DNA of 9,080 nucleotides from CAYQDR01 sp964416315. Its GTDB lineage: Bacteria > Methylomirabilota > Methylomirabilia > Rokubacteriales > DASRDR01. Where the stretch lies: contig CAYQDR010000163.1 of the NCBI GenBank assembly GCA_964416315.1, positions 1 to 9,080 of the forward strand. Reading direction: 5' to 3'. This document shows positions 1 through 5,564 of this stretch, in pieces. Position 1 is the stretch's first letter. Each line of letters opens with the position of its first letter. A program made the translations under genes and the position numbers. A model generated the notes under the pieces. It ran no database searches, had not been told where the DNA came from, and saw only the letters and a list, made by a program, of their open reading frames with translations.

Positions 1-810
1 CTTCGTCAAGAAAATCAACGCGGTACACTCGGACCCGAGGGGGAACTTCGGCCTAAGGCGCGCGCTCACCCAGCTCCCGATCGGGATGCCGACGAGCATG
101 GCGGCGCCCCAGTCCAGCGACGCCGCGCTCCCCCAGAGCACCGCCTCCATGAGCGAGCGGCTCGGGCCCGTGATGGAGAGCCCCCAGCCCCAGCCCGCGC
201 GCGCCCCGCTCACCCACGCGAGGACGCCGAGGGCGCCGAGTGCCGCCCCCGTCACCGGCCAGGTCCACGCGCCAGCCGAGCGGGGCGCGGGCCCGAGGCG
301 CCAGAGGACGAGGGCGAGGAGGCCGAGCCCGAGGGCGACGAGCAGCCACATCGGTGCGCCGACCAGCCCGGCGAGCGACGACGCGAGCCGGGGGATGCGG
401 ATCGCGTAGAGCCACTGGGTCACCGACGCCAGGGTGCCGCGCGCCAGCACGACGGCGCCCAGGGCCAAGCCGAGCGCCGCCGCGGCGGCGCCGGCGCTCC
501 CGGTCCCGACCCGGGACCAGACCGACGTCGCTCAGCCCTTGCCCAACACCATGCCCACGCCGAAGACGACGCCCCCGAGCGCGGCCGCGACCGCCGCCAC
601 GCCCGGCGGGGAGACCTCGAGGAGGCCGAGGCCCGCGAGCGCATTGACGCCGGCGAGCTGGATGGCCAGGGCGAGGAGATAGGCGCGAAGCGAGGGACCC
701 GGCGCGCGGCGAAGCGCCTCCCGGAGCGCCGAGTGCATGCAGAAGTCGCCCCGGTGGAGGACGACGCCCAGGGGGAGCCCGACGAGGAGTCCGAGCGCGG
801 CGGCTGACAT
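1..810 (-). CDS. YeeE/YedE-family (thiosulfate/sulfur-type) transporter, candidate selenoprotein, 3' end off window
   Basis: Predicted inner-membrane transporter of the YeeE/YedE (DUF395, TsuA-like) family, whose characterised member takes up thiosulfate through conserved cysteines. Translation starts at ATG 810. Residues 1-92 hold hydrophobic segments and the motif GDFCMHSAL with Cys24. An in-frame UGA (bases 534-532, codon 93) follows GMVLGKG. The same frame then stays open to base 1 with clear YeeE-like content (ATSVWSRVGTG, LSITGPSRSLMEA, MLVGIPIGSWVSARL) and more hydrophobic segments. From memory, the family's key cysteines are near residues 22 and 91, a spacing of 69. Here Cys24 and codon 93 have the same spacing, so UGA sits exactly at an essential Cys position. 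A SECIS-like hairpin follows it. The last ~20 codons (bases 1-57) do not look like the family and may be foreign. Without readthrough this would be a 92-residue stub. Alternatives are a nonsense mutation or a sequencing error. Confidence 0.8.
2..58 (+). mobile_element. Possible IS3-family transposase (OrfB) scrap
   Basis: Read on the plus strand from base 2, the first 19 codons give FVKKINAVHSDPRGNFGLR. This resembles the helix-turn-helix (HTH_21) segment of IS3-family OrfB transposases, typically K-I-x-x-[IV]-H-x-x-x-R-G-x-[FY]-G. The resemblance stops at about base 58, where the opposite strand becomes convincing YeeE/YedE coding sequence. The stretch is also more A-rich than the rest of the window. 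It could be an insertion-sequence end that truncates the transporter gene, or a contig or assembly junction at the edge. The match is short and made from memory of the family, so this is a weak call. Confidence 0.3.
500..520 (-). promoter_or_regulatory. Candidate bacterial SECIS element for the YeeE UGA codon
   Basis: On the minus strand an 8-bp stem (CTGGTCCC, bases 520-513, with GGGACCGG, bases 507-500, one U-G pair) closes a 5-nt loop GGGTC (512-508). There are 19 nt between the UGA (534-532) and the loop. This fits the known bacterial SECIS rules: hairpin directly 3' of UGA, loop about 16-37 nt away, and a G among the first two loop bases for SelB binding. High GC makes chance hairpins common, so position and loop sequence carry the weight. 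Confidence 0.65.
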
Positions 811-819
811 CCGAACTCA

Positions 820-849
820 GAAAACACGCGGGCGGCCGATTTCATTCCC
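820..849 (-). promoter_or_regulatory. Candidate ECF-sigma-type promoter for the YeeE gene
   Basis: The minus strand has GGGAATGA (849-842), a 16-nt spacer, and GTTTTC (825-820). The gene's ATG is at 810, so the leader would be very short. The motif matches three others in this window (861-890, 7978-8005, 8622-8650). The -35-like box has the GGAA core typical of extracytoplasmic-function sigma factors. No sigma factor gene is in the window. Confidence 0.4.
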
Positions 850-871
850 GCGGCATCCGGGGGAATAAATC
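838..871. repeat. Imperfect inverted repeat in the divergent intergenic region
   Basis: The left arm gatttcattccc (838-849) and right arm gggaataaatc (861-871) are near-perfect reverse complements with one extra base, separated by 11 bases. Each arm carries one of the two outward-facing GGGAAT boxes, so the repeat may simply reflect back-to-back promoters. It could also be an operator shared by the two divergent genes. Confidence 0.55.
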
Positions 872-890
872 GGGCCCGCCGAACGGTTCC
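861..890 (+). promoter_or_regulatory. Candidate ECF-sigma-type promoter for the small NPCAAK protein
   Basis: GGGAATAA (861-868), a 17-nt spacer, then GTTC (886-889). A start site near 896 would leave a leader of about 40 nt containing the strong Shine-Dalgarno sequence at 923-930 before ATG 938. The same box and spacing recur at three minus-strand gene starts in this window. Confidence 0.5.
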
Positions 891-937
891 AACGGGCAGA
901 GACGTACGCTCGCCGTGAGGCGAAGGAGGTGAACCCC

Positions 938-1243
938 ATGATCCGACAGATCGTCGCCACTCTTTCGGTCGCGGCGGTGCTGGCTCTGGGCGGCGCGGAC
1001 GCGCTGGCGCAGCAGGCCAACCCGTGCGCCGCCAAGAACCCGTGTGCCGCGAAGCAGCCCTGCGCCGCGAAGCAGCCCTGTGCGGCGAAGAACCCCTGCG
1101 CCGCGAAGAACCCCTGCGCCGCCAAGAACCCGTGCGCGGCCAGGAGTCCCAACCCCAGCGTCAGGGGACTCGTGTACAGCGAGACGCCCCTCTCCGCTCA
1201 GCCGGGGTCCCAGTTCGACCGGTTCCCGCGGTCCGAGAGGTAG
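938..1243 (+). CDS. Small secreted Cys-rich NPCAAK hexapeptide-repeat protein
   Basis: A 101-residue protein. A signal peptide (MIRQIVATLSVAAVLALGG, cleavage likely after ALAQ) is followed directly by seven hexapeptides, each [NQ]-P-C-A-A-[KR], giving one Cys every six residues. The remaining ~35 residues are unremarkable and Cys-free. The start is ATG 938 because AAGGAGGTGA lies just upstream; an in-frame GTG at 929 falls inside that ribosome site. It is a paralogue of the protein at 3864-4526, sharing the signal peptide and an identical 29-bp leader. It is transcribed away from the YeeE gene and converges on the main operon. Evenly spaced Cys in an exported peptide suggests metal binding, thiol buffering, or a substrate for peptide modification, but no function is established. 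I do not recognise a named gene. Confidence 0.85.
   Translation: MIRQIVATLSVAAVLALGGADALAQQANPCAAKNPCAAKQPCAAKQPCAAKNPCAAKNPCAAKNPCAARSPNPSVRGLVYSETPLSAQPGSQFDRFPRSER
1019..1144 (+). repeat. Seven tandem 18-bp repeats encoding [NQ]PCAA[KR]
   Basis: Seven in-frame 18-bp units with synonymous variation (for example tgcgcc, tgtgcc and tgtgcg within the Cys-Ala step). The peptide pattern is better conserved than the DNA, which points to selection on the protein rather than only recent slippage. Confidence 0.9.
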
Positions 1244-1270
1244 CGGCCGGCTGCCGAGTCGAGGTCGTCC

Positions 1271-2110
1271 TCACCGGGATGGCTCCGGCTCGGCCTCATG
1301 CCCGGTCGGGCCCGCACAGCGGAACCCGATGAGGATGTGCCGGCTCGCCGGCGGCCGGCCGTGGCGGAACGCCGCCCGGCAGAGCCCCGGCTCGTCGTCC
1401 CAGGCGCAGCCCTTCACGACACGGCGCCCGTCGGCCAGGCTGGACGCCGTCCACTGGAAGACGTTGCCGACCGCGTCGAGCAGGCCGTAAGGGCTCGCCC
1501 CGGCCGGGTATCGCGTCACGGGCGTCGTCCCGCCGGGTCCCCGCGCGGTGCTGTTCAGTCGCTCGGGGTCCCAGGCGTGCCCCCAGGGGAAGATTCGCCC
1601 GTCCTCGCCCCGGGCCGCCTTCTCCCACTCGGCCTCCGTCGGTAGCCGGAGGGCCGGGTGGCGCCAGCGGCAGTAGGCCTCGGCGTCCTCGGCGCTCACG
1701 AGGACCACCGGGTGCTCGGCCCGCCCCTCGGGCGGACGCCCGTCCCGCCAGAGGTACCGCGCCCACTCCCGATCGTAGTCGTGGACGAGGAACCCCTGTC
1801 GGAGGTACTCGTCCCGGCGGATACCGGGCGCCCGGTGACCCGTCCAATCGGCGAACGCCGCGTAGTCAGCCTGGGTGACCACGGTGCGATCGATGCAGAA
1901 CGCGGGGAGCTGGGCGCGCTGGCGGGGAAGCTCGGCGTCGAACCACCGGGCCTCCCGGACCGCCCGACTCGAAAGGGCGACCGCGAGCCGGCGCTCGGCG
2001 TCGTCGCTCCCCATCCAGAACGGCCCGGCGGGCACCGCGACCATCCGCGCCGGCTCGACGCACGGCGCCGCCGCGAGGAGCCCGGCCGCGAGGACGAGGC
2101 TCCCCGTCAT
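1271..2110 (-). CDS. SUMF1/formylglycine-generating-enzyme-fold protein, secreted, lacking the FGE Cys pair
   Basis: A 279-residue protein with an N-terminal signal-like segment (MTGSLVLAAGLLAAAPC). The SUMF1 (FGE-sulfatase) fold follows: MVAVPAGPFWMGS (23-35), VTQADYAAF (78-86), LPTEAEWEKAARG (156-168), FPWG (174-177), GNVFQW (215-220) and the closing GFRCA (262-266). True formylglycine-generating enzymes use a C-x4-C pair near the end. Here the segment reads KGCAWDDEPGLCRAA, so Cys244 is kept but the first catalytic Cys position is Asp. It is therefore probably not a sulfatase activator, and more likely a member of the broad SUMF1 group found beside cytochrome genes. It is the last gene of the operon. 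Its ATG overlaps the stop of the DUF302 gene (ATGA), indicating coupled translation. It ends in UGA. Confidence 0.85.
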   Translation of the reverse strand: MTGSLVLAAGLLAAAPCVEPARMVAVPAGPFWMGSDDAERRLAVALSSRAVREARWFDAELPRQRAQLPAFCIDRTVVTQADYAAFADWTGHRAPGIRRDEYLRQGFLVHDYDREWARYLWRDGRPPEGRAEHPVVLVSAEDAEAYCRWRHPALRLPTEAEWEKAARGEDGRIFPWGHAWDPERLNSTARGPGGTTPVTRYPAGASPYGLLDAVGNVFQWTASSLADGRRVVKGCAWDDEPGLCRAAFRHGRPPASRHILIGFRCAGPTGHEAEPEPSR

Positions 2111-2577
2111 CGGGCAGCCAGGGCCTGGGCCACGATCCGCTCGAAGACGGGATCGAGCTCGGCTCCCACCCGCGCGACCTCGGGATGCGCGTAGGCGGCG
2201 AAGAGCGTCGAGGGCTTGAGGTAGGCCAGCGTTGCGGTCCCGTCCGGGTTCTCGTAGAGGTAGATGCGGATCGGCGCCTCGAAGGCGGCGCGCGGATCCG
2301 CCTGGATCAGCCGCACGGCCAAGTCGTTCCGAAAGACGAGGAAGACCTGGTTGCCGCGGATCGTGGCGCCTCGGGCGGCGGCGCCCTGCTGGGCGTTCGC
2401 GCGGCAGACGAGCCCCATCTGGTGGTCCGCGATGGCCTGCTCCAGCGCCGCGGCCGCGCGTGCGAACGGCGCCGTGGAGGTCAGGACCACCTTGCCGTCG
2501 GCGCCGAGCGCGCCGGCAGGGCACCACGCGAGGACGAGCACGACCAGGAGCGCGGATCGCGCGGCCAGAGCAGGCAT
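2107..2577 (-). CDS. Secreted DUF302-family protein
   Basis: A 156-residue protein with a clear signal peptide (residues 1-25, ending near GALGADG) and a DUF302 domain. The pattern includes the N-terminal strand-helix pair (TAPFARAAAALEQAIADHQM), RGNQVFLVFRND, then APIRIYLYENPDGTATLAY (central DUF302 motif) and a C-terminal helix. The biochemical role of DUF302 is unknown; members often sit beside sulfur- and redox-related periplasmic genes. GGAGG lies about 7 nt before ATG 2577. It follows the pentaheme cytochrome by 15 bases and overlaps the SUMF1 start by 4 bases (ATGA). Confidence 0.88.
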   Translation of the reverse strand: MPALAARSALLVVLVLAWCPAGALGADGKVVLTSTAPFARAAAALEQAIADHQMGLVCRANAQQGAAARGATIRGNQVFLVFRNDLAVRLIQADPRAAFEAPIRIYLYENPDGTATLAYLKPSTLFAAYAHPEVARVGAELDPVFERIVAQALAAR

Positions 2578-2592
2578 GGAAGACCTCCGAGC

Positions 2593-3825
2593 TCAGCTCA
2601 CGGGGAGCTCTTTCTTGTACAGGACGAAGACCGAGCGGCGGGTAGCGGCGAGGGCCTCGCGGATCTGCGCGGTCCCCTCCCCCGCCCCCTGGCCGAGGAG
2701 CGACGTGAAGAACCGGGTGTAGAAGTGGTCGGGATAGACCGTGATGCTGACGTGGAGACGGAGCCCGCCCGCACCCACCGGGCGGCGGTACCGGAAGACG
2801 AAGCTCCCGCCCGGGGGGATCCGCGTGTCGGCCAGCTCGCGGGAGAGGTCCGGGCTCACCTCGCGGGCGATCGCCCGCTCCTCCCGGCTGCCGGGCACCG
2901 CGCGGCCCGCGGCGTCGCGAAGCTCGGCGCGCGCCACCACGCGCGGGGTCACGTAGGTCGGGAAGTAGTGCCCGACCTTGCTGCTCGTCACGGTGAGGGT
3001 GGCGGTCACCGTCTCGCCCGGGCGGTAGCGCTCCTTGTCGGTGGCGAGCGTGATCGCGAGCCCGGAGCGCACCATCTCCGGATCGTGGATCCCGCGCCAG
3101 AGGTGGCGGCGGTCCGGCATGTGGCACTCCTGGCACTGCACCCCGGCCCGGCCGAACGGCCCCGCCTTCCACTCGTTGTAGGTGTTCTCGAGGAGCTTGC
3201 CGTTCAGCGCAAAGCCGTCCTCGGCGAACTGATGGCAGTCCTTGCAGAACTCGGCGCGGCGAAAAGCAGGGGTGCGCGTCACCCCGTTGTGCGGGAGCTG
3301 CTCCCGGGGCGCCTGGCTCGCGAGCGACCCGTCCCGCTTCGGCGGACCGAAGCGCTCGTGGCCGCGCACGTGGCACGCCGCGCACGCCAGGCCGGCCGCC
3401 TGGAGCTTGGCGTCGAAGGCTCGGTTCGGCCGGAACCCGCCCCGGCCGTCCGCCACCTTCTCCTGCTGCTCGGTCAAGGGCGCGTGACAGGTGTAGCAGT
3501 GGAGCGCGGAGGCCGGGTCGCCATCGATCATCTCGACGAGCTGGCCCTTGACGCCCGGACCCATCGCCTTGGCATGGAGGCTCGTCTGCCAGTCGGCGAG
3601 CTGGGCCGGGTGGCAGCCGCCGCAGCTCTCGGGGAGCAGGGAGACCTCGAGCGGGGAGAACCGGGCGGGGGGCTTGCCCTGGGGAGGAATCGGCACCCGC
3701 CAGTGCCGGCCGAGAAACTCGAGCTGCTCGGCGTCGGTCCAGCTCTGCTGGGCGGCGCTCCCCGGCAGCGCCAGCGCGAGCGCGCCGGTCAGCAGAAAGA
3801 GGAGGAGGCGACGGCTCAACACCAT
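2593..3825 (-). CDS. Periplasmic pentaheme cytochrome c (cytochrome c554-like) with C-terminal beta domain
   Basis: A 410-residue protein that carries electrons in the periplasm. After a signal peptide (1-25) it has five CXXCH haem-binding motifs: CGGCH (68-72), CYTCH (110-114), CAACH (148-152), CKDCH (194-198) and CQECH (231-235). Spacing and surrounding residues (PESCGGCHPAQLADWQTSLHA) resemble the cytochrome c554/multihaem superfamily. From about residue 253 there is no haem motif; the region looks like a beta-sandwich (ERYRPGETVTATLTVTSSKV), perhaps for partner binding or surface attachment. GGGGAGGCG precedes ATG 3825. It begins 38 bases after the NPCAAK protein stop and is 15 bases ahead of the DUF302 gene. 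The electron donor and acceptor are unknown. Confidence 0.92.
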   Translation of the reverse strand: MVLSRRLLLFLLTGALALALPGSAAQQSWTDAEQLEFLGRHWRVPIPPQGKPPARFSPLEVSLLPESCGGCHPAQLADWQTSLHAKAMGPGVKGQLVEMIDGDPASALHCYTCHAPLTEQQEKVADGRGGFRPNRAFDAKLQAAGLACAACHVRGHERFGPPKRDGSLASQAPREQLPHNGVTRTPAFRRAEFCKDCHQFAEDGFALNGKLLENTYNEWKAGPFGRAGVQCQECHMPDRRHLWRGIHDPEMVRSGLAITLATDKERYRPGETVTATLTVTSSKVGHYFPTYVTPRVVARAELRDAAGRAVPGSREERAIAREVSPDLSRELADTRIPPGGSFVFRYRRPVGAGGLRLHVSITVYPDHFYTRFFTSLLGQGAGEGTAQIREALAATRRSVFVLYKKELPVS

Positions 3826-3863
3826 CGCCTCCCCATTCTAAGCGTCCTCCTTGCGAGGCGCCG

Positions 3864-4526
3864 TCACTGCTTCTTCGGGGCGCAGGGGTTCTTGGCCGCG
3901 CAGGGATTCTTCGCGGCGCAGGGGTTCTTCGCCGCACAGGGCTGCTTCGCGGCACACGGGTTCGCTGCGCACGGGTTCTTGGCTGCACAGGGGTTCTTGG
4001 CGGCACACGGGTTCTTCGCCGCGCACGGGTTCGCCGCACACGGGTTCTTCGCCGCGCACGGGTTGGTCCCACCGGCCTGGGCGATGTAGACGTACGCGGC
4101 GCGCCGGCTGCCCTGCTTCTCCACGTACGAAACGGTGACATCCTCACCCGGCTTGAGGTCCTTCAGCGTCTTCCGGGCGGGACCCTGCCGAACCTGCGTC
4201 CGCTGGTCTACGGCCAGCGTCAGCGGGCCCGAGGCGGTTTGGACCTGGATCGAGGCGGGCTGCACACTGATGAGCGTGGCCTTGGCCATCCTGGCCGCGG
4301 CCGGGACCCACGCCCCGCCGGCCGCGCACGGGTTCTTCGCGGCACACGGGTTCTTCGCCGCGCACGGGTTCGCCGCACACGGATTCTTGGCGGCACAGGG
4401 GTTGCTCTTGGCCGCACACGGGTTCTTTGCCGCGCAGGGGTTGGTCGCCTGCGCCTGCGCCTCGATCCCGCCTGCCAGCGTCAACACGGCAGCGACGGAC
4501 ACGGCACTGAGCATCTGTCGGATCAT
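3864..4526 (-). CDS. Large secreted NPCAAK-repeat protein (19 Cys) with a central beta domain
   Basis: A 220-residue protein. The signal peptide (1-26, ending AQAQA) is followed by seven NPCAA[K/x] units (29-69), then a Cys-free domain (about 71-154) that looks like a small beta-barrel (ATLISVQPASIQVQTASG, LTLAVDQRTQV, LKDLKPGEDVTVSYV), then twelve more units (155-217) ending CAPKKQ. Every Cys lies in a hexa- or pentapeptide repeat. The start is ATG 4526, preceded by AAAGGAGGTGA; the in-frame GTG 4535 lies within that site. Its leader and first codons are identical over 29 bp to those of the gene at 938. It sits inside the cytochrome operon, right after the TlpA-like fragment. Possible roles are metal (copper or other soft metal) binding, thiol storage, or a modified peptide scaffold. 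No function is known to me. Confidence 0.9.
   Translation of the reverse strand: MIRQMLSAVSVAAVLTLAGGIEAQAQATNPCAAKNPCAAKSNPCAAKNPCAANPCAAKNPCAAKNPCAAGGAWVPAAARMAKATLISVQPASIQVQTASGPLTLAVDQRTQVRQGPARKTLKDLKPGEDVTVSYVEKQGSRRAAYVYIAQAGGTNPCAAKNPCAANPCAAKNPCAAKNPCAAKNPCAANPCAAKQPCAAKNPCAAKNPCAAKNPCAPKKQ
3867..4064 (-). repeat. C-terminal array of 12 NPCAAK-coding units
   Basis: Twelve tandem 15-18-bp units on the minus strand, mostly encoding NPCAAK, with pentapeptide NPCAA variants, one QPCAAK and a terminal NPCAPK. Mixed lengths of 15 and 18 bp point to unit gain and loss by slippage or recombination while frame and Cys are kept. Confidence 0.9.
4320..4442 (-). repeat. N-terminal array of 7 NPCAAK-coding units
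   Basis: Seven tandem units encoding NPCAAK, one followed by an extra Ser codon and one shortened to NPCAA. The array is separated from the second by the Cys-free central domain. Together with the 938 gene, this gives three NPCAAK arrays within 3.5 kb. Confidence 0.9.
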
Positions 4527-4531
4527 GGGGT

Positions 4532-4750
4532 TCACCTCCTTTCAGGCCTCCGGTGCGGAGGCGGATCGGCCCGGTCCAGCCGGGCCGGTGACATGGACCG
4601 CGGGGTCGGCTCGAACGCCGGCGCCCGGACGCCGCTGTCGAAGCGCACGAGCCCCAGGGCCTCGAACGGCCCGGGCGAGCCCGCGCCGGCCGCCGGCGCG
4701 AGCGCCAGCAGCGTCCCCAGGGCCAGCAGGGCGGCGAACGCGCGCGTCAT
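4532..4750 (-). CDS. Short exported protein, likely truncated TlpA/ResA N-terminus
   Basis: A 72-residue open frame. A signal peptide (MTRAFAALLALGTLLALAP, ending AGAG) is followed by PFEALGLVRFDSGVRAPAF, which parallels DPFKALDLIKPAKVKPAREF in the TlpA-like protein at 8082-8606. The thioredoxin core with its CXXC is missing; the tail is Pro/Arg-rich (DPPPHRRPERR). Its ATG overlaps the diheme cytochrome stop (ATGA), and its UGA lies inside the Shine-Dalgarno of the next gene, so it is well placed to be translated. It is most likely a decayed TlpA gene that still links translation of its neighbours. A short functional peptide is possible. Confidence 0.55.
   Translation of the reverse strand: MTRAFAALLALGTLLALAPAAGAGSPGPFEALGLVRFDSGVRAPAFEPTPRSMSPARLDRADPPPHRRPERR
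4567..4587 (-). other. Strong RNA hairpin upstream of the large NPCAAK gene
   Basis: An 8-bp perfect stem (cggcccgg 4567-4574 with ccgggccg 4580-4587) and 5-nt loop, inside the end of the TlpA-like fragment and about 40 nt before the NPCAAK start. No U-run follows, so it is not a classical terminator. It could be an mRNA processing or stability element, or chance in GC-rich DNA. Confidence 0.35.
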
Positions 4751-5493
4751 GGCTTCCGGGCGTTGACGAACGTCTCGCGGATATAGCGCACGACGCCCCA
4801 GATCTCCTCGTCGGAGAGCACGTGCCCGTAGGGCTTCATCGTGTCGAACCCGGCGACCTCCGTCGCCCCGATCCGACCCTTCTTGATCAGCGCGAGGAGG
4901 AAATCCTCGGAGAAGCGCTCCATGAACGAGGGATCGTGGTAGTCCGCCGGAGCCGGCTGGATCTCGCTCACGAAGCCGGGCGGCGCCGGCTGACGCGAAC
5001 TCGCCCGCGTGCCGTCCCCGCGGCCGCCGGTCCCGTGGCAGACCGCGCAGGCATCCTTGAAGAGCGCCCTCGTCTCCGCCGACTGCGGGGCGCCGGTCCG
5101 GAACGCCCGCTCGAAGGTGATCAGCTCCCGAATCTGGGCGTCCTCCAGGACGTCCTCGAAGGCCGGCATCGCCACCGCCTGCAGCATCGAGCCCGGGACC
5201 TCGCGCCTCAGGACCGCGAGCTTGCCGTACTTGACCACCTCGAAGAGGTACTGGTCGGTCAGCCGCGACACGTAGTTCGTGTCGGTGAAGACCTGCGGCC
5301 GCGGCATCGTGTTGAGCCACGAGGGCCCCTTCCCGTCCCCGGTCAGCCCGTGGCACGCGAAGCAAATCTCCTTGTAGACGCTCTCCCCGAGCTTGAGATC
5401 GCCCTTCGGGATCCGCTGGGTCGAGGCGCCCGCGGTCATCACCAGCAGGCCGCCCACGCCGGCGCAGAGCCCCAGCCACATCCACGCGCGCAT
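4747..5493 (-). CDS. Diheme cytochrome c, exported
   Basis: A 248-residue electron carrier with two cytochrome c domains. The signal segment (1-23) precedes CFACH (44-48), followed by GLTGDGKGPS, a usual motif after the first haem in class I cytochromes. The second domain starts at CAVCH (149-153) with GTGGRGDG. Met109 (AVAMPAF) and Met in FDTMKPYG are plausible sixth haem ligands. The end DEEIWGVVRYIRETF is a typical cytochrome c C-terminal helix. I chose ATG 5493 with GGGAG just upstream because longer frames would run back through the upstream gene's stop and lack a signal peptide at the start. It lies 71 bases after the monoheme cytochrome and ends in an ATGA overlap with the TlpA-like fragment. 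Confidence 0.9.
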   Translation of the reverse strand: MRAWMWLGLCAGVGGLLVMTAGASTQRIPKGDLKLGESVYKEICFACHGLTGDGKGPSWLNTMPRPQVFTDTNYVSRLTDQYLFEVVKYGKLAVLRREVPGSMLQAVAMPAFEDVLEDAQIRELITFERAFRTGAPQSAETRALFKDACAVCHGTGGRGDGTRASSRQPAPPGFVSEIQPAPADYHDPSFMERFSEDFLLALIKKGRIGATEVAGFDTMKPYGHVLSDEEIWGVVRYIRETFVNARKP

Positions 5494-5525
5494 CGCGCTC
5501 CCCGATCCCACGATCCATCGATTGC

Positions 5526-5559
5526 GCGCGGGGAGACGGTCGGTCCCGCCTCCCCGCGC
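5526..5559 (-). other. Long perfect hairpin between the two cytochrome genes
   Basis: A 10-bp perfect stem (gcgcggggag 5526-5535 with ctccccgcgc 5550-5559) and 14-nt loop begins 5 bases after the monoheme cytochrome stop codon. No U-run follows on the minus strand. It may act as an mRNA stabiliser, processing site or attenuator that sets relative output of the genes before and after it. Confidence 0.45.
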
Positions 5560-5564
5560 TCCTC

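Noticed and set aside
532..534. Reading UGA as part of an altered genetic code
   Set aside because: UGA is the natural stop of the SUMF1, DUF302, pentaheme, NPCAAK, diheme and propeller genes in the same window.
1244..1270. Intrinsic terminator between the convergent NPCAAK and SUMF1 genes
   Set aside because: No clear stem with a T-run on either strand in the 27-base gap.
2185..4089. A 634-codon open frame on the plus strand opposite the cytochrome and DUF302 genes
   Set aside because: GC-rich antisense shadow: low-complexity Arg/Gly/Ala/Glu-rich product with no domains, lying opposite genes with clear motifs. The LAAQGFFAAQG tail is just the antisense of NPCAAK repeats.
1271..4147. A single 958-codon minus-strand frame running into the SUMF1 gene
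   Set aside because: Only the last 280 codons are sensible protein; the rest is an out-of-frame reading of the cytochrome, DUF302 and NPCAAK genes. The SUMF1 start is ATG 2110.
3867..4442. Regular short repeats that might suggest a CRISPR array
   Set aside because: Units are 15-18 bp, directly adjacent, in frame and encode NPCAA(K); there are no unique spacers.
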